Position numbers and translations under genes: made by a program | Assembly (NCBI RefSeq): GCF_910594005.1 | Contig: NC_057838.1 | Span: 33,038,001 to 33,102,000 of the forward strand | DNA length: 64,000 nucleotides | Source of the DNA: Cervus elaphus | Taxonomy: Eukaryota > Chordata > Mammalia > Artiodactyla > Cervidae | Reading direction: 5' to 3' | Notes under the pieces: generated by a model | Databases searched by the model: none | What the model was told of the DNA's origin: nothing | What the model saw: the letters and a program-made list of their open reading frames with translations, nothing else | Part shown: piece by piece, positions 62,768-64,000 of the stretch | Position numbering within the stretch: position 1 is the first letter of the stretch | Layout of the letters: every line of letters starts with the position of its first letter

Positions 62768-63414
62768 AAATGTAGTGCCTGCCCAGATAATGACTGGACT
62801 GTGTCTATGTTTTTAGGAAAAAAGAGTAGAGGTTAATGAAAAGGGTTGGGGTAAGGCTGAAAAGACTTTCAAGCTCACAATCACTTGGTGATCAACAGTC
62901 TCACCAACTGAAACATACAATTTGTGTCCAGGGGTAATTTTCTTTGTATTTGGGCAAAACTGTGTGTCAAATAAATGTCATTTTAAAATACCTCATTCTC
63001 TAAATAGATCCATCAAACATTTCATTAAAAAAAATAAATAAATTACTCTCATCTGATGATACAATAAAATGTATCTAACCTAGAGAGGAAGTGAATTTAA
63101 GAATCAATTCTAGAGACTGTGCATGCTCAATTTAAAATGAGAAAGGTGAAGTGGGTACCCTTTCTGCGTTATCAGATCCAAGTACTTGTGTTCTGATGAA
63201 GTTAGCCCTCGAGCAAAGTGAACACATCCATTGTTTTTACCTACTTGTTTCTCTAAATATGGTCCAGGTAAGATTTTATGCTATTTTGTGTCTTTTAAAG
63301 CCAGTTTTATAAAACCAGTAAATCAAAACAGTCCGATGTTTCAAAATATATTAGAGAAGTATATTGCAAACTTCTTCTATTGTCCCTGGTTAGTTGGTAT
63401 TTAGTGCTCCAGAT
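62768..63414. other. No recognisable feature
   Basis: About 650 bp unassigned, AT-rich. Confidence 0.5.
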
Positions 63415-63565
63415 GAATAAATATTTAGTTTACTGACCTTTACCGAGTCATAGGCTCTTTCTACCTCAGTTTATTTCATCTGAAAATTAGAGATCAACAC
63501 ACCTACCAAGTGTGTGGGGAGGATCAAGTAATGTAGAGAACATGAAATGTCTTTGTAAACTGCTA
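63415..63565 (+). repeat. MIR SINE, diverged
   Basis: 'tacctcagtttatttcatct', 'gaaaattagagatcaacaca' and 'gatcaagtaatgtagagaac' with 'ctttgtaaactgctaagagt' follow forward MIR order. Confidence 0.65.
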
Positions 63566-64000
63566 AGAGTTGCAGGAATACAAGTTATTTCTAAAGGTGG
63601 CGATGAGTATCAGGCAATGGAAAAAGCCTACCTAGCAATCTCCAAGATCTTAAACTTTATTATAAGCCATCATACACTGAAAATGATACTGTTGATCACT
63701 TCTTAAGTTTTTGTTTCCCAGAAAATAAAGGTCTTACCATCACTTTATTATGGAGAATCAAACATCAAATATTAGGAATTTAAATACCTATTCTTGACAG
63801 TCTCGCTTGGCAGTATTCTAATTTTCTCAATCATTTAACCTTCTGAAAACCAGAAATTACTATAAAGACATTCTCTATTCAGCTGTCAACAGAGTTCCCC
63901 TACAGGCATCTTTAGCCCAAAAACAAAACCAAGAGTTCTTACTTTGAGAGGCAAACTCTATGAAAGTTGAATCAAGAAATATGTCTTTAAAATTGAATGT
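63566..64000. other. No recognisable feature
   Basis: The window ends in unassigned AT-rich sequence. A 64-codon frame at 63512-63706 overlaps the MIR and is not supported. Confidence 0.5.

Overview
This is mammalian nuclear DNA from a ruminant, most likely a bovid (cattle, sheep, goat, buffalo or relative). The evidence is the repeat content. There are about two dozen tRNA-derived Bov-tA/BovA SINEs, several BovB (RTE-type) LINEs including one near full-length copy, ruminant-type L1 elements (L1-BT), cetartiodactyl CHR-type SINEs and a ruminant ERV-type LTR. These sit on a background of ancient mammalian repeats (MIR, L2, MER5A, MER20, Tigger, MLT1-like LTR, old L1). The species cannot be fixed from the sequence alone.

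No host protein-coding gene, tRNA, rRNA or CRISPR array could be supported. The long reading frames belong to L1 ORF2 (about 15.0-17.1 kb), BovB (27.9-30.5 kb and 46.8-47.6 kb) or SINE and DNA-transposon sequence. The window reads as an intergenic or deep-intronic stretch of repeats piled on repeats. All family names come from recognising sequence motifs, not from a database search, and boundaries are approximate unless a target-site duplication (TSD) is quoted.

Layout. 0-9 kb: decayed L1 sequence, with a younger L1 tail and a SINE nested in it at 6.2-7.6 kb. 9-14.9 kb: MIR, L2, SINEs and a ruminant L1 3' end. 14.9-17.5 kb: a young 5'-inverted L1 with a 19-bp TSD, inside the tail of another L1. 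18-19.1 kb: an L2 carrying an L1 fragment and a CHR SINE. 19.6-20.9 kb: MER5A, then a BovB between two ~115-bp diverged direct repeats. 21.2-22.3 kb: a Tigger-type transposon remnant and an inverted SINE pair. 22.3-27.4 kb: MIR, MER20 and four Bov-tA copies. 27.5-30.7 kb: near full-length BovB. 31-42 kb: L2, MIR, an MLT1-like LTR, an inverted L1, SINEs and a solo LTR. 42.7-43.0 kb: a Bov-tA carrying a 93-bp retro-insert of unknown origin. 43-50 kb: CHR SINEs, L1 tails and a BovB. 50.4-54.7 kb: a MITE-like element, MER5A and BovB fragments. 55-64 kb: L2, old L1, mostly unrecognised sequence, and a four-level nested stack at 60.6-61.7 kb.

Nothing here supports a new multi-gene system. The most distinctive observations are structural: the twin-primed L1, the small retrocopy inside a SINE, the long direct repeats around a BovB, and a small cluster of CpGs with a perfect CRE and a possible exon near 46.1-46.3 kb.
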